Source: a bacterium
GTDB lineage: Bacteria > JAHJDO01
Assembly (NCBI GenBank): GCA_030671985.1
Contig: DAOVHI010000002.1
Location: 1 to 23,083 of the forward strand
Direction of reading: 5' to 3'
DNA length: 23,083 nucleotides
The position numbers were made by a program, and so were the translations under genes. Of this stretch, positions 1-6,243 are shown piece by piece (position 1 is the first letter of the stretch; the number at the start of each line of letters is the position of its first letter). The notes below the pieces were generated by a model. It was not told the DNA's origin, searched no databases, and saw only the letters and a program-made list of their open reading frames with translations.

Positions 1-2
1 CA

Positions 3-140
3 CTCCTTTTAGAAAATTTATTAAAGAGTGGTTATGATACGACAGAATTGATTTCAAATCGATTACGATGATTTTTTCTATTAGTTTCATATTATCAATA
101 TGTTATGTAAAATAATTTTTAAACGTTGGGACAGCAGTGA
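3..140. repeat. Left terminal inverted repeat, 138 bp
   Basis: Bases 3-140 are the exact reverse complement of 22946-23083; identity stops abruptly at 141. The arm is AT-rich. Its outer 30 bases can fold: CACT and CTTT near the end pair with AAAG and AGTG at 22-30, leaving one bulged base. The last two outer bases (1-2) have no partner only because the right end stops two bases earlier. A linear replicon end, a bounding inverted repeat or an assembly break are all compatible. Confidence 0.95.
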
Positions 141-183
141 TTTTCAATACAGAAAAATTTCTCACAATTCTCATAATTTTTGA
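100..183 (+). other. Short ORF starting inside the left repeat (27 codons)
   Basis: ATG at 100 opens a 27-aa frame (MLCKIIFKRWDSSDFQYRK...), stopping at 181. The first 14 residues lie in the terminal repeat, so they equal the first 14 residues of the ORF at 22756-22986 on the other side; the continuations differ. No clear ribosome binding site is seen. It may be chance, or a truncated copy of the same gene start. Low confidence that it is translated. Confidence 0.2.
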
Positions 184-242
184 CTCCTATAGAATCATCC
201 AAAACTTTCTTCAAAGCAATCCTTTATTTTTTCAACTAATTC

Positions 243-461
243 TTAGGGATTATCTTTCCGGGAAGCATCCCGGCAGGACTCAGCCCAAAGTAGACTAAAC
301 ATTTCTATGAAATCCTTGAGCCTTTCCTCCTCGGAAAGCTTCGTGTAGGGATTAATAGGGTTAACATCCAGCGCAGGGTCAGAGACAACGACTTCGACAG
401 TGAAAGTTCGAATCACTTTGCCTGAATGTTTTCTTTTCTGTTTTCCTTTATGGCTACTCAC
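243..461 (-). CDS. Small basic hypothetical protein, 72 aa
   Basis: I do not recognise the family. The protein starts with a GTG (GGGGGAAG lies upstream as a possible ribosome binding site). It has a strongly basic N-terminus (KGKQKRKHSGK), a short beta-like stretch (FTVEVVVSDP) and an acidic helix-forming C-terminal half with SEEERLKDFIEMF. It is the last gene of the minus-strand series, 14 bases after the receiver-domain gene, so it is probably co-transcribed with it. A basic tail plus a small helical part would suit a nucleic-acid-binding accessory protein, but that is only inference. No membrane segment or signal peptide is visible. Confidence 0.6.
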   Translation of the reverse strand: MSSHKGKQKRKHSGKVIRTFTVEVVVSDPALDVNPINPYTKLSEEERLKDFIEMFSLLWAESCRDASRKDNP

Positions 462-475
462 GGCTTCCCCCGTTT

Positions 476-1315
476 TTAACTGTCTTTTTTCAGTTCAAAA
501 TATTTTTTTGTCCTTTCCATCACTTTATTTAAAGCGTAATAATTCCCTTTACTTCCCTGTTCTGAGATTTCATTGCAGATATCAATAATACTCTGTTCAT
601 CCAGCTTGCAGATATGCTCAAAAAAAGATTTTTTGAAGCAGTCTGTATTTTCTTTTACAATCTTTTTTGCAGATTCAGGCAGTGATGCAATCTTAAATTC
701 ATTTTTTAAATTCGATAAACTTATCTTGTTTCTTCTCGCATATTCAGCTTTTGAAAGATTACTTTCTTCAAATTCCCTGCAACGCTTTTCAGCAATATCT
801 AAAAATGTGAGCGGCTTTCTTCCTCTTTTAGCAGGCTTTTTTTCTTTAACAACAGGCTCGGGTATTGTCTTTACCATCCCCCGATTTAAGCAGTCAATCA
901 GTTCTTCCTGAGAGACTGGCTTTATGAGGCAAGCATCTGCCTTTGAAACTTTGAATTCTTCATTTGCTTCCAGCGAGCCGTTTGCAGTGCAGATAATTAT
1001 AGGCACAGGCTTTTTCTCTTTTATCAGTGAAGCCAGGTTAAAACCGTTTATGTCAGGCTCCCTACAATCAAGAATGACTGCATCAAAACTGTCAAGCTGG
1101 ACCATGAACTGCTCATGGTCGTGGGTGATAAAATAGGAATAGCCCTCAAGATATCTGGCATAAAGCTTTCTCATTTCCTCATAGTATTCAAGAACGCCTA
1201 TCATGATTTGCCCGGCATCTGAAACAATCGGCTCATATTGGGGAAGTTCATGGCCAGGCCCATCTTCTTTTTTACTGAATATCTGTCTGCCCTTTTCTAT
1301 CAACTTTTTAATCAT
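476..1315 (-). CDS. Receiver-domain protein with AT-hook-like linker and ParB-like HTH
   Basis: The 279-aa protein has a response-regulator-like receiver domain at about residues 36-145: FDAVILDCREPDINGF places the phospho-acceptor Asp at D83, IIICTA gives the Thr switch residue (T110) and LIKPVS the conserved Lys (K132). The usual Asp-Asp pair near the N-terminus is replaced by Glu-Tyr (VLEYYEEM), so phosphorylation may be weakened. A basic AT-hook-like stretch KRGRKP follows at 163-168. Residues 175-270 are helical; LSKAEYARRNKISLSNLKN reads as a helix-turn-helix, followed by LPESAKKIVKEN as in ParB/KorB-type proteins. The start is supported by AGGAGGA six bases upstream. A perfect palindrome lies directly before that site. 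Likely a DNA-binding partition or regulatory protein of the element; target and kinase unknown. Confidence 0.8.
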   Translation of the reverse strand: MIKKLIEKGRQIFSKKEDGPGHELPQYEPIVSDAGQIMIGVLEYYEEMRKLYARYLEGYSYFITHDHEQFMVQLDSFDAVILDCREPDINGFNLASLIKEKKPVPIIICTANGSLEANEEFKVSKADACLIKPVSQEELIDCLNRGMVKTIPEPVVKEKKPAKRGRKPLTFLDIAEKRCREFEESNLSKAEYARRNKISLSNLKNEFKIASLPESAKKIVKENTDCFKKSFFEHICKLDEQSIIDICNEISEQGSKGNYYALNKVMERTKKYFELKKDS

Positions 1316-1327
1316 GCTATTCCTCCT

Positions 1328-1341
1328 GACAGAATTCTGTC
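1328..1341. promoter_or_regulatory. Perfect 14-bp palindrome upstream of the receiver-HTH gene
   Basis: GACAGAATTCTGTC is self-complementary and sits just before the AGGAGGA ribosome binding site of the gene starting at 1315. The spacing suits an operator or a translational control hairpin, possibly autoregulated by the HTH protein. Further upstream, 1470-1485 holds a minus-strand TATA-like AAATTTAATTAACC, implying a separate promoter with a leader of about 135 nt. Confidence 0.5.
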
Positions 1342-1356
1342 CGGCTAAAAATCAGG

Positions 1357-1465
1357 TTTTCTGGCTGTCTGGCAGAGGCATCGGGACAGGGCAGATTCAT
1401 GTCGTGAAATAATTCTTTTCATGCCAAATCCCTTTCTGGCCTGCGCCAAGATGCAGTTTCTGGCC
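1357..1465. repeat. Three copies of TTTCTGGC in the leader region
   Basis: TTTCTGGC occurs at 1358-1365, 1433-1440 and 1457-1464, all in the same orientation, in the non-coding stretch between the recombinase and the receiver-HTH gene. They could be short iteron-like protein binding sites. Three 8-mers are also compatible with chance plus shared composition. Confidence 0.3.
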
Positions 1466-1509
1466 GGAATAATTAAGGTTAATTAAATTTCCAACTAATA
1501 AAGACAATT

Positions 1510-2364
1510 TCATAACAATGAAAGCGTCTCCTTCCGTTTTGCGGTTGAAACCCTGGCATACTTTCTTGTTGTTTCCAAGTTGGTATGTCCGAGAAGGTCT
1601 GCCACAGAGAACAGGTCTGCTCCATTGTCCAGGAGATGTGTGGCAAACGTCCTTCGCACAACATGAGGAGTCAGGCAATCACCAAGGCCTGCATGACGGC
1701 CAAGCGCCTTTATCCATCTTTGAACCGACCTCACGGAAACCCTCTTCAATTTAGTGCTCATGAACAAATAATCTCCCTGAAATCTTTTTCTGAAATCAAT
1801 CCAGCCATCAAGAGCGCCAATCAGTTCAGAATTAACTACTGGCAATGATCGTTCCTTCCCGCCCTTTCCCGTGAAGGCAATGCTTCTTTCAGGATGCAAA
1901 ATCATGTCAGAAATATTAAGGTTCACCGCCTCTGAAACACGCATCCCAAGATAATAAAAAATACTGAAAAGGCAATCAATCTCTCTGCCTTTCAGCGTAT
2001 CAGGATATTCCCTGAGGGCCTGAAAAACATTCTGCACCTCTTCTTGCAACAGGACTCTTTGCTCTTTGTAGCGAAGTTTCTGCTTCGGAACATTCTCAAG
2101 AGGGAATTTTCTAATCAGATTTTTTATAAAAAGAAACCGGTAAAAGCTTTTAAGGGAAGCAATCTTTCGCAGTATTGTGCTGTTTTCACATTTGCGCTCA
2201 ATAAGCACTTCAATGAAACGCTCAACATCTTCCTCGCTGCACTCTGTCAAAACGATTCCTGTAGTACGCAGGAACAGCCTGACATCAGTAAGATACTGAT
2301 AGACAGTTGAGGGACTTCTCCGGCTTATCTTTAAATGCCTCTCATATTGATTGAGAATATCCAT
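1510..2364 (-). CDS. Tyrosine recombinase, XerC/D (XerA)-like
   Basis: The 284-aa length is standard for Xer-type recombinases. Residues 1-90 form the SAM-like core-binding domain (ILNQYERHLKISRRSPSTV...). The catalytic domain carries Arg I R142 (YLGMRVSEA), the beta-hairpin Lys in GKGGKERSLPV (167-170), H234-x-x-R237 (TPHVVRRTFATHLL), H260 (LLGH) and nucleophile Y269 (TTRKYARV). All catalytic residues are present, so it should be active. The ATG at 2364 overlaps the stop of the upstream hydrolase gene by one base (TGATG), indicating translational coupling. It may resolve multimers, integrate the element or invert DNA; as an Xer-type enzyme on a mobile element, resolution or integration are the usual roles. 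Confidence 0.93.
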   Translation of the reverse strand: MDILNQYERHLKISRRSPSTVYQYLTDVRLFLRTTGIVLTECSEEDVERFIEVLIERKCENSTILRKIASLKSFYRFLFIKNLIRKFPLENVPKQKLRYKEQRVLLQEEVQNVFQALREYPDTLKGREIDCLFSIFYYLGMRVSEAVNLNISDMILHPERSIAFTGKGGKERSLPVVNSELIGALDGWIDFRKRFQGDYLFMSTKLKRVSVRSVQRWIKALGRHAGLGDCLTPHVVRRTFATHLLDNGADLFSVADLLGHTNLETTRKYARVSTAKRKETLSLL

Positions 2365-3647
2365 CAGTAATCCTTCCGCGTTGAGCGGATTCTAAGCAGT
2401 TCTACTTCTTCAGCCCTAAGAAGATCCTCTGCTTTTTCTTTAAGAATCCTGACGTAAATCCCTGTTTCTTCGCTGCTAACCCCAAAAATCTTTTCTACTC
2501 TTGCAAAAATGTCCCTGTCAGAGATAATGCCTTTAAGCTCTTCTATCCTCTGCTCCACCTCCTGCGTGCTGGCTGATATCTCATTTTCAATCTTTGCTTT
2601 CAGCGAAGGAACATGCTGCCCCTCGGCAACCCTGTAGACTATTTTGAAATCTCCGAACCTGATTTTTTTATTTTCAATATTGTAAATAAATAAGTCTTCC
2701 AAGTGGGCAAACGAGAAACTAACAGACCTGCCGTTTGACGAAACAGTATTATACCTGTTGAAAAAACGCGGGATTTCAGCAGGCTCTTCCAGCACCGCAT
2801 TCCCTGAAAAATAATAAGAATATGAGCCATCAATCTTATGGTAGAGATACTTTAGCGGCTTATCTTTCATTAAGAACTGATAGGAAAACTTTCTTATTTT
2901 ATCACCTTTTACAACGTATGCCTTTTTACCGGCAGCCTGAATCTGGCATGTGCTGTCATGCCCGTATTTTAAAAGGACACCACCTTTCGAAAGGATTATG
3001 GAGTTTCCTGTCACGTCAACAACTTCATACGACTCTTCTGTAATGCCGTCACTGACAACAAGAGAAAGCCTGTAATCCGGGAGTGAATGGATTGCCTCTT
3101 CACTTGACCGATAATTGCCTAGGGCCTTCTGTATTATCCTGTTCATGCCTCCACGGGAGATTATTGCGGAGCAGAGAGCTATGACCAGCAAAGAAGAAGC
3201 AAGAATTGAATATTCACCAGGAGAGCGCATGGGGATATGCCAGTTCAGCGAAAATCTTCCCCAGTATGGGCCAAAGCCAAAAATTTTCAGTCCGCAACGA
3301 TTAAAGCCATCCAGAAAAATGTGAGAAAGAAATCCCAAAACCAAACAGGGAATAAGCGCGGGGTTAAGAAAATAAAATAAAACAGAAAGCAGGGCAAGAA
3401 AGGAAAGTGAATGAAAGAACCCCCTGTGCTGAACGCATCTCGCCACGTCAATGTTTCCGAACGACAGAACCAGAACCAGCCTGCGGAACAGCGTCCCTAT
3501 CACTGCCTTTGGGTTATCAATATCAGGTATTAAGGATGCAAGCACAGTAAACCCCATATTAAACCACGTCACGTCAAGGGATCTAAACATTACGCAGACT
3601 GTGAGCAATACTGCTACTCCCCCAAAAATGTGAGTCGGAGCTGTCAT
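2364..3647 (-). CDS. YdjM/DUF457-like membrane-bound metal-dependent hydrolase with extra C-terminal region
   Basis: The N-terminal half (about 1-165) has several hydrophobic segments and the His/Asp motifs of the YdjM (DUF457) family: H6 in APTHIFGG, SLIPDIDN (39-45), HRGFFHS (74-80) and SHIFLDG (108-114). These residues are thought to bind metal in an inner-membrane hydrolase; the substrate is unknown. Family members are usually 150-250 aa, whereas this one is 427 aa. The added C-terminal part (170-427) looks beta-rich (NSIILSKGGVLLKYG...) and ends in a charged helical or coiled-coil stretch (IENEISASTQEVEQRIEELKG), probably cytoplasmic. It lies 16 bases after the AAA ATPase gene and is coupled to the recombinase gene, so it belongs to the operon. 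Confidence 0.8.
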   Translation of the reverse strand: MTAPTHIFGGVAVLLTVCVMFRSLDVTWFNMGFTVLASLIPDIDNPKAVIGTLFRRLVLVLSFGNIDVARCVQHRGFFHSLSFLALLSVLFYFLNPALIPCLVLGFLSHIFLDGFNRCGLKIFGFGPYWGRFSLNWHIPMRSPGEYSILASSLLVIALCSAIISRGGMNRIIQKALGNYRSSEEAIHSLPDYRLSLVVSDGITEESYEVVDVTGNSIILSKGGVLLKYGHDSTCQIQAAGKKAYVVKGDKIRKFSYQFLMKDKPLKYLYHKIDGSYSYYFSGNAVLEEPAEIPRFFNRYNTVSSNGRSVSFSFAHLEDLFIYNIENKKIRFGDFKIVYRVAEGQHVPSLKAKIENEISASTQEVEQRIEELKGIISDRDIFARVEKIFGVSSEETGIYVRILKEKAEDLLRAEEVELLRIRSTRKDY

Positions 3648-3663
3648 GCCGGGTTTCCTTTCC

Positions 3664-4569
3664 TTACTTGAACCTGCTGCTTATTTTGTAGAAAAGAAGT
3701 GCCAATGAAAAAATTGCGCCGCCTGCCACCATATCCGAGACGGTACCTAATCCACGAAGGTAGTACCTGTATCCCATTGCGAATACAACCAGGAGCATCA
3801 AGCTCATGCCAAACGGATATTCCTTCCGGTGAGAGGAAGGATATTTTTCGAGAATCTCGTCTTTTTTTATTTCCCGTTCCTTCATTCCCCTCTCAAATTT
3901 TTCTTTTAGCCTGCCGGGGTTGCCTGCAACCTCTGCCAGCAGCTTCTTCCTGATTTCCCTGTAATCCTCCTGCCTAATTTTTACTGAATAGGTGCTTACA
4001 AAATAATCGTACAGGGCCGCCATTCTTTCATCATTGATTCTCCGCACGATATAACTGTCAAATCCCTGGTAAAACTGCCTTGTCTTTGAGTCTGACATCT
4101 CTTTAGGCTCTGCAATAACAGCCACTTTCCCTGTTTTTAAAAGCTCATCGAGAAAAATCCGCATTGTGTCTGGAAGCTTCTTTTTCTCCTCGATAAAAAG
4201 AAGGTATTGTCCACTGGAATTCTTTATTCCTGTCAGGATGCGCCTTTCAAGCTGCTGCTGGCTTCCCTTCCTGAATTCAGGGAAGGACTGTTCCCTGCAA
4301 TCAGGATCGTGAATGTCAGAGTATTTCCGGGACATGTAGAAAATTATCTGCTCCAGATCCCTCCTTGTACCGTGTCCCTTCAGATAAATAATTCTTTTTT
4401 CCCTCCAGGGAGAATTAGCGAAGTTCTCATACACGCCCCACAACACATAAGTCTTGCCGACGTATCTCTCACCGGTAATAAGGACATTGACGTTCTTGTT
4501 CAGCAGTCTTGTAATTTCGGCAATGTCCTTTTGCCTTCCTGAAATTATGGAAAGTTTATCTGAAATCAT
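3664..4569 (-). CDS. Membrane-anchored AAA-type ATPase
   Basis: 301 aa. A Walker A P-loop GERYVGKT lies at residues 33-40, Walker B YLLFIEE at 122-128, and NPGRLKEKF at 217-225 resembles the end of the ATPase core in archaeal AAA/STAND ATPases. After a charged linker (KEREIKKDEILEKY) come two hydrophobic segments at about 252-270 and 280-296, placing the ATPase on the inner face of the membrane. Its ATG overlaps the end of the upstream gene by 14 bases. The role may be a membrane-associated motor or switch for element transfer, segregation or exclusion; nothing in the sequence decides between these. The C-terminal transmembrane hairpin is unusual for the small archaeal ATPase family. Confidence 0.8.
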   Translation of the reverse strand: MISDKLSIISGRQKDIAEITRLLNKNVNVLITGERYVGKTYVLWGVYENFANSPWREKRIIYLKGHGTRRDLEQIIFYMSRKYSDIHDPDCREQSFPEFRKGSQQQLERRILTGIKNSSGQYLLFIEEKKKLPDTMRIFLDELLKTGKVAVIAEPKEMSDSKTRQFYQGFDSYIVRRINDERMAALYDYFVSTYSVKIRQEDYREIRKKLLAEVAGNPGRLKEKFERGMKEREIKKDEILEKYPSSHRKEYPFGMSLMLLVVFAMGYRYYLRGLGTVSDMVAGGAIFSLALLFYKISSRFK

Positions 4570-4978
4570 TGTTTCTCCCAGGGATTTTTACCAGTCCGCA
4601 TGACCGGAAAATTTTTCTCTCTGTTTCATCCTTTTTTGCCAGAAGTTTTTCCAGCCGCTGCCGGTCTTTTTCAAAGTCGCTGTTTTCTTCTTTATTGATG
4701 TGATGTCCCTTCTCCTCGAAAAAACGGCAGATTTTTTCCTCAACAGTTTTTTCCTTAACCACTGTTTCTATGTCCCGCACCTGACTATTGAGTTTTTCCA
4801 ATTTTGATAAATCGCCAGACAGTCCATGGGATATGCTTATTTTCTCTTTTTTAAACCTGGCTATAAGCCTCTGGAAGCGGGGGTCTGAGCCGGGATTGGC
4901 TTTTCTGACAAGATTGGAAGCATAAGAAAAAGCGCCGATGATAGAAGAAGAGGGATTCCTCCCCCATAGTCCTGCCAA
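4556..4978 (-). CDS. Main body of a frameshifted lipoprotein-like helical protein
   Basis: The callable ORF begins with TTG at 4978 and gives 140 aa, mostly helical and charged (SKLEKLNSQVRDIETVV, FEKDRQRLEKLLAKKDETERK). The same frame stays open upstream to 5164 with protein-like sequence (ARILAGLLKSPLDNFEAIKE, NPDIRISTLDIIDYHGG) that resembles HEAT-type helical repeats, but it has no ATG or GTG start. A lipoprotein signal peptide lies just upstream in the neighbouring frame (5080-5220). One extra G in the G-run at 5128-5130 would join them into a 221-aa lipoprotein reading ...AIIGEDARILAG. I therefore regard the TTG start as an artefact of a frameshift. It overlaps the ATPase start by 14 bases. 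Confidence 0.7.
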   Translation of the reverse strand: MAGLWGRNPSSSIIGAFSYASNLVRKANPGSDPRFQRLIARFKKEKISISHGLSGDLSKLEKLNSQVRDIETVVKEKTVEEKICRFFEEKGHHINKEENSDFEKDRQRLEKLLAKKDETERKIFRSCGLVKIPGRNNDFR

Positions 4979-5079
4979 TGTTTCAATTGAAATCAGTCCT
5001 CCGTGATAATCAATTATGTCGAGGGTGCTGATTCTGATATCAGGATTATGGCGGAATGCCAGCTCCTTTATGGCCTCAA

Positions 5080-5220
5080 AATTATCCAGGGGGCTTTTGA
5101 GCAGTCCTGCCAGGATGCGGGCGTCTTCCCTATAATGGCCGGTTCCCTGCTGTTGAGAAATGGCTCAAGGGAAGCGCATCCCGTAAGCATAACCAAAAAT
5201 ACTAATGTGAACAATTTCAT
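5080..5220 (-). CDS. Lipoprotein signal-peptide fragment of the frameshifted gene
   Basis: ATG at 5220 follows GGAAAGGTGACTG, a good archaeal ribosome binding site. The 46-codon frame opens with MKLFTLVFLVMLTGCAS, a hydrophobic signal peptide with lipobox LTGC, then SLEPFLNSREPAIIG before running out of frame (GKTPASWQDC...) and stopping at 5080. The sequence past AIIG looks non-native, while the other frame from there on looks coding. Most likely this is the 5' part of the gene whose body is 4556-5164. A genuine 46-aa lipoprotein is the alternative. Confidence 0.55.
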
Positions 5221-5304
5221 CAGTCACCTTTCCTGTTTAGTTACTGAAAAGACATGAAACTTTTTTATTACGGCATTCACGGCACAAAAAAAATTCAGGA
5301 ATTC

Positions 5305-5487
5305 TCAGCGGACAGTAAGAAACCTGACTGCCCAGAATGACATAGACCCCCACTCATTAACTATCCTGGGATTATTTGCCTTTTTCTCATTGCTGGCTAT
5401 TCTTTCATTCCTGTCTTTTTTGATGCTTCTGTTTTTTTTGCTGTTTTTCATTTTAGCCACCATCCTGTTCTTCTTCTGCGATTTCAT
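5305..5487 (-). CDS. Small Lys/Arg/Asn-rich basic protein, 60 aa
   Basis: I choose ATG 5487 because AGGAGGTGA stands six bases before it; the in-frame GTG at 5490 would be too close to that site. A second ATG at 5448, after GGATGGTGG, is also possible. The protein is extremely basic (SQKKNRM, KNSKKNRSIKKDRNER) and ends in WGSMSFWAVRFLTVR. Its start lies within the end of the preceding small gene (35-base overlap). No family is recognised. A nucleic-acid-binding or structural micro-protein of the element is plausible. Confidence 0.5.
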   Translation of the reverse strand: MKSQKKNRMVAKMKNSKKNRSIKKDRNERIASNEKKANNPRIVNEWGSMSFWAVRFLTVR

Positions 5488-5626
5488 CACTCACCTCCTG
5501 TCCTGAAAGACGTTGGCTAACCTTGCCACTACCTTTTCCCATTTTCTCAATAACAATCAGAATAACTCTGGACAGCACCCTGCTCACCGTCCCTGAAATA
5601 ATGAAAACCCAATACTCGTCAATCAT
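5453..5626 (-). CDS. Small membrane protein, 57 aa
   Basis: ATG at 5626 follows AAGGAGGTGTTGCC, a near-perfect ribosome binding site, which is the main support for this short gene. The translation begins MIDEYWVFIISGTVSRVLSR, continues VILIVIEKMGKGSGK, and ends in an acidic tail (EVSDEIAEEEQDGG). One hydrophobic helix interrupted by Ser/Arg is likely membrane-associated, with a basic segment after it. It sits between the 48-aa TM gene and the 60-aa basic gene, overlapping the latter. No known family. Confidence 0.6.
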   Translation of the reverse strand: MIDEYWVFIISGTVSRVLSRVILIVIEKMGKGSGKVSQRLSGQEVSDEIAEEEQDGG

Positions 5627-5656
5627 GGCAACACCTCCTTGTGTTTGTAGTTATCC

Positions 5657-5803
5657 TCACCCTCCCATAAAAAGGAGAACGAGAAATAACAAAATGGTTA
5701 AAATAGTTATAATTTTGGCCACATCAAAAATCAGCACGAAAATAAATTTGTAATATTTCTTGGTTTCCTGTCGAGTCATAATTATCCTTTTGATTTTTTT
5801 CAT
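5657..5803 (-). CDS. Small single-TM protein, 48 aa
   Basis: ATG at 5803 shares bases with the TGA stop of the upstream gene (ATGA), a standard coupling arrangement; an internal ATG at 5779 (MTRQETKKYY) is the alternative. The N-terminus is basic (MKKIKRII) and residues about 20-46 (FIFVLIFDVAKIITILTILL and on) are one long hydrophobic helix, so N-in/C-out insertion is expected. No family is recognised. Its place in a run of tiny membrane proteins suggests a membrane complex encoded by this operon. Confidence 0.55.
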   Translation of the reverse strand: MKKIKRIIMTRQETKKYYKFIFVLIFDVAKIITILTILLFLVLLFMGG

Positions 5804-6102
5804 AGAGCAACCTTAGAAGCAATAAACATTCTTTTGGCAACAAGCCGCCCCTTTTCACGCACAACCACCGTATTCGAACCCGGAACCCATCCATCATCAA
5901 AAAGATAAACCGAATATCGAGACACCACCGAATGCTTCACCAAAAGATGCTCCTTCCCCAACTCATCAAAAACTAACTGAAGGTGACCATAATCAGCATG
6001 GCCATACATAACCGTTTTCCCCTCACCCCAATAAGGCACGTTACAGAAAAAATTAAATCCCGTTACCTCACCGTTTAAGACCAACCTTAAGAAACCTTCC
6101 AT
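5800..6102 (-). CDS. Hypothetical 100-aa beta-rich protein, first gene of the minus-strand operon
   Basis: ATG at 6102 follows GGAAGGAGGGGAAG, a strong ribosome binding site. The sequence is beta-strand-like with many aromatics and glycines (GFNFFCNVPYWGEG, HADYGHLQLVFDELG, YSVYLFDDGWVPGSN) and no membrane segment. I do not recognise it. It is the first gene after a divergent promoter region containing palindromes, a position often held by a regulator or an early gene of the element. Its stop overlaps the start of the next gene by four bases. Confidence 0.6.
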   Translation of the reverse strand: MEGFLRLVLNGEVTGFNFFCNVPYWGEGKTVMYGHADYGHLQLVFDELGKEHLLVKHSVVSRYSVYLFDDGWVPGSNTVVVREKGRLVAKRMFIASKVAL

Positions 6103-6243
6103 CTTCCCCTCCTTCCCTTTCTTTCAATGACATAAGGGTAACTATCGGGAATATTCCGGGGATATTCCAAGAATGGCAAAAATAAAAATTTTATAAGGAG
6201 ATAGTTACTACGCAGTGACAATTCTTAGAAAGATTTATAAAGG
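6103..6243. promoter_or_regulatory. Divergent promoter region with nested palindromes
   Basis: The minus-strand operon has a TATA-like TTATAAAATTTTTATT (6181-6196), and the plus-strand gene has AAAGATTTATAAA at 6229-6241. Between them lie a 9-bp inverted pair GTAACTATC (6138-6146) and GATAGTTAC (6200-6208), and a double motif GGAATATTCC (6148-6157, palindromic) followed by GGATATTCC (6160-6168). The layout fits operators controlling both directions; an origin with repeated sites is an alternative. Confidence 0.55.

Noticed and set aside
1397-1678. Minus-strand ORF of 93 codons overlapping the Xer gene end
   Set aside because: It overlaps the conserved catalytic region of the recombinase in another frame. 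Its last 38 codons could be a small ORF, but no suitable ribosome binding site is near.
5003-5257. Plus-strand ORF of 84 codons
   Set aside because: It is antisense to the lipoprotein signal peptide and body, which have a ribosome binding site and recognisable features.
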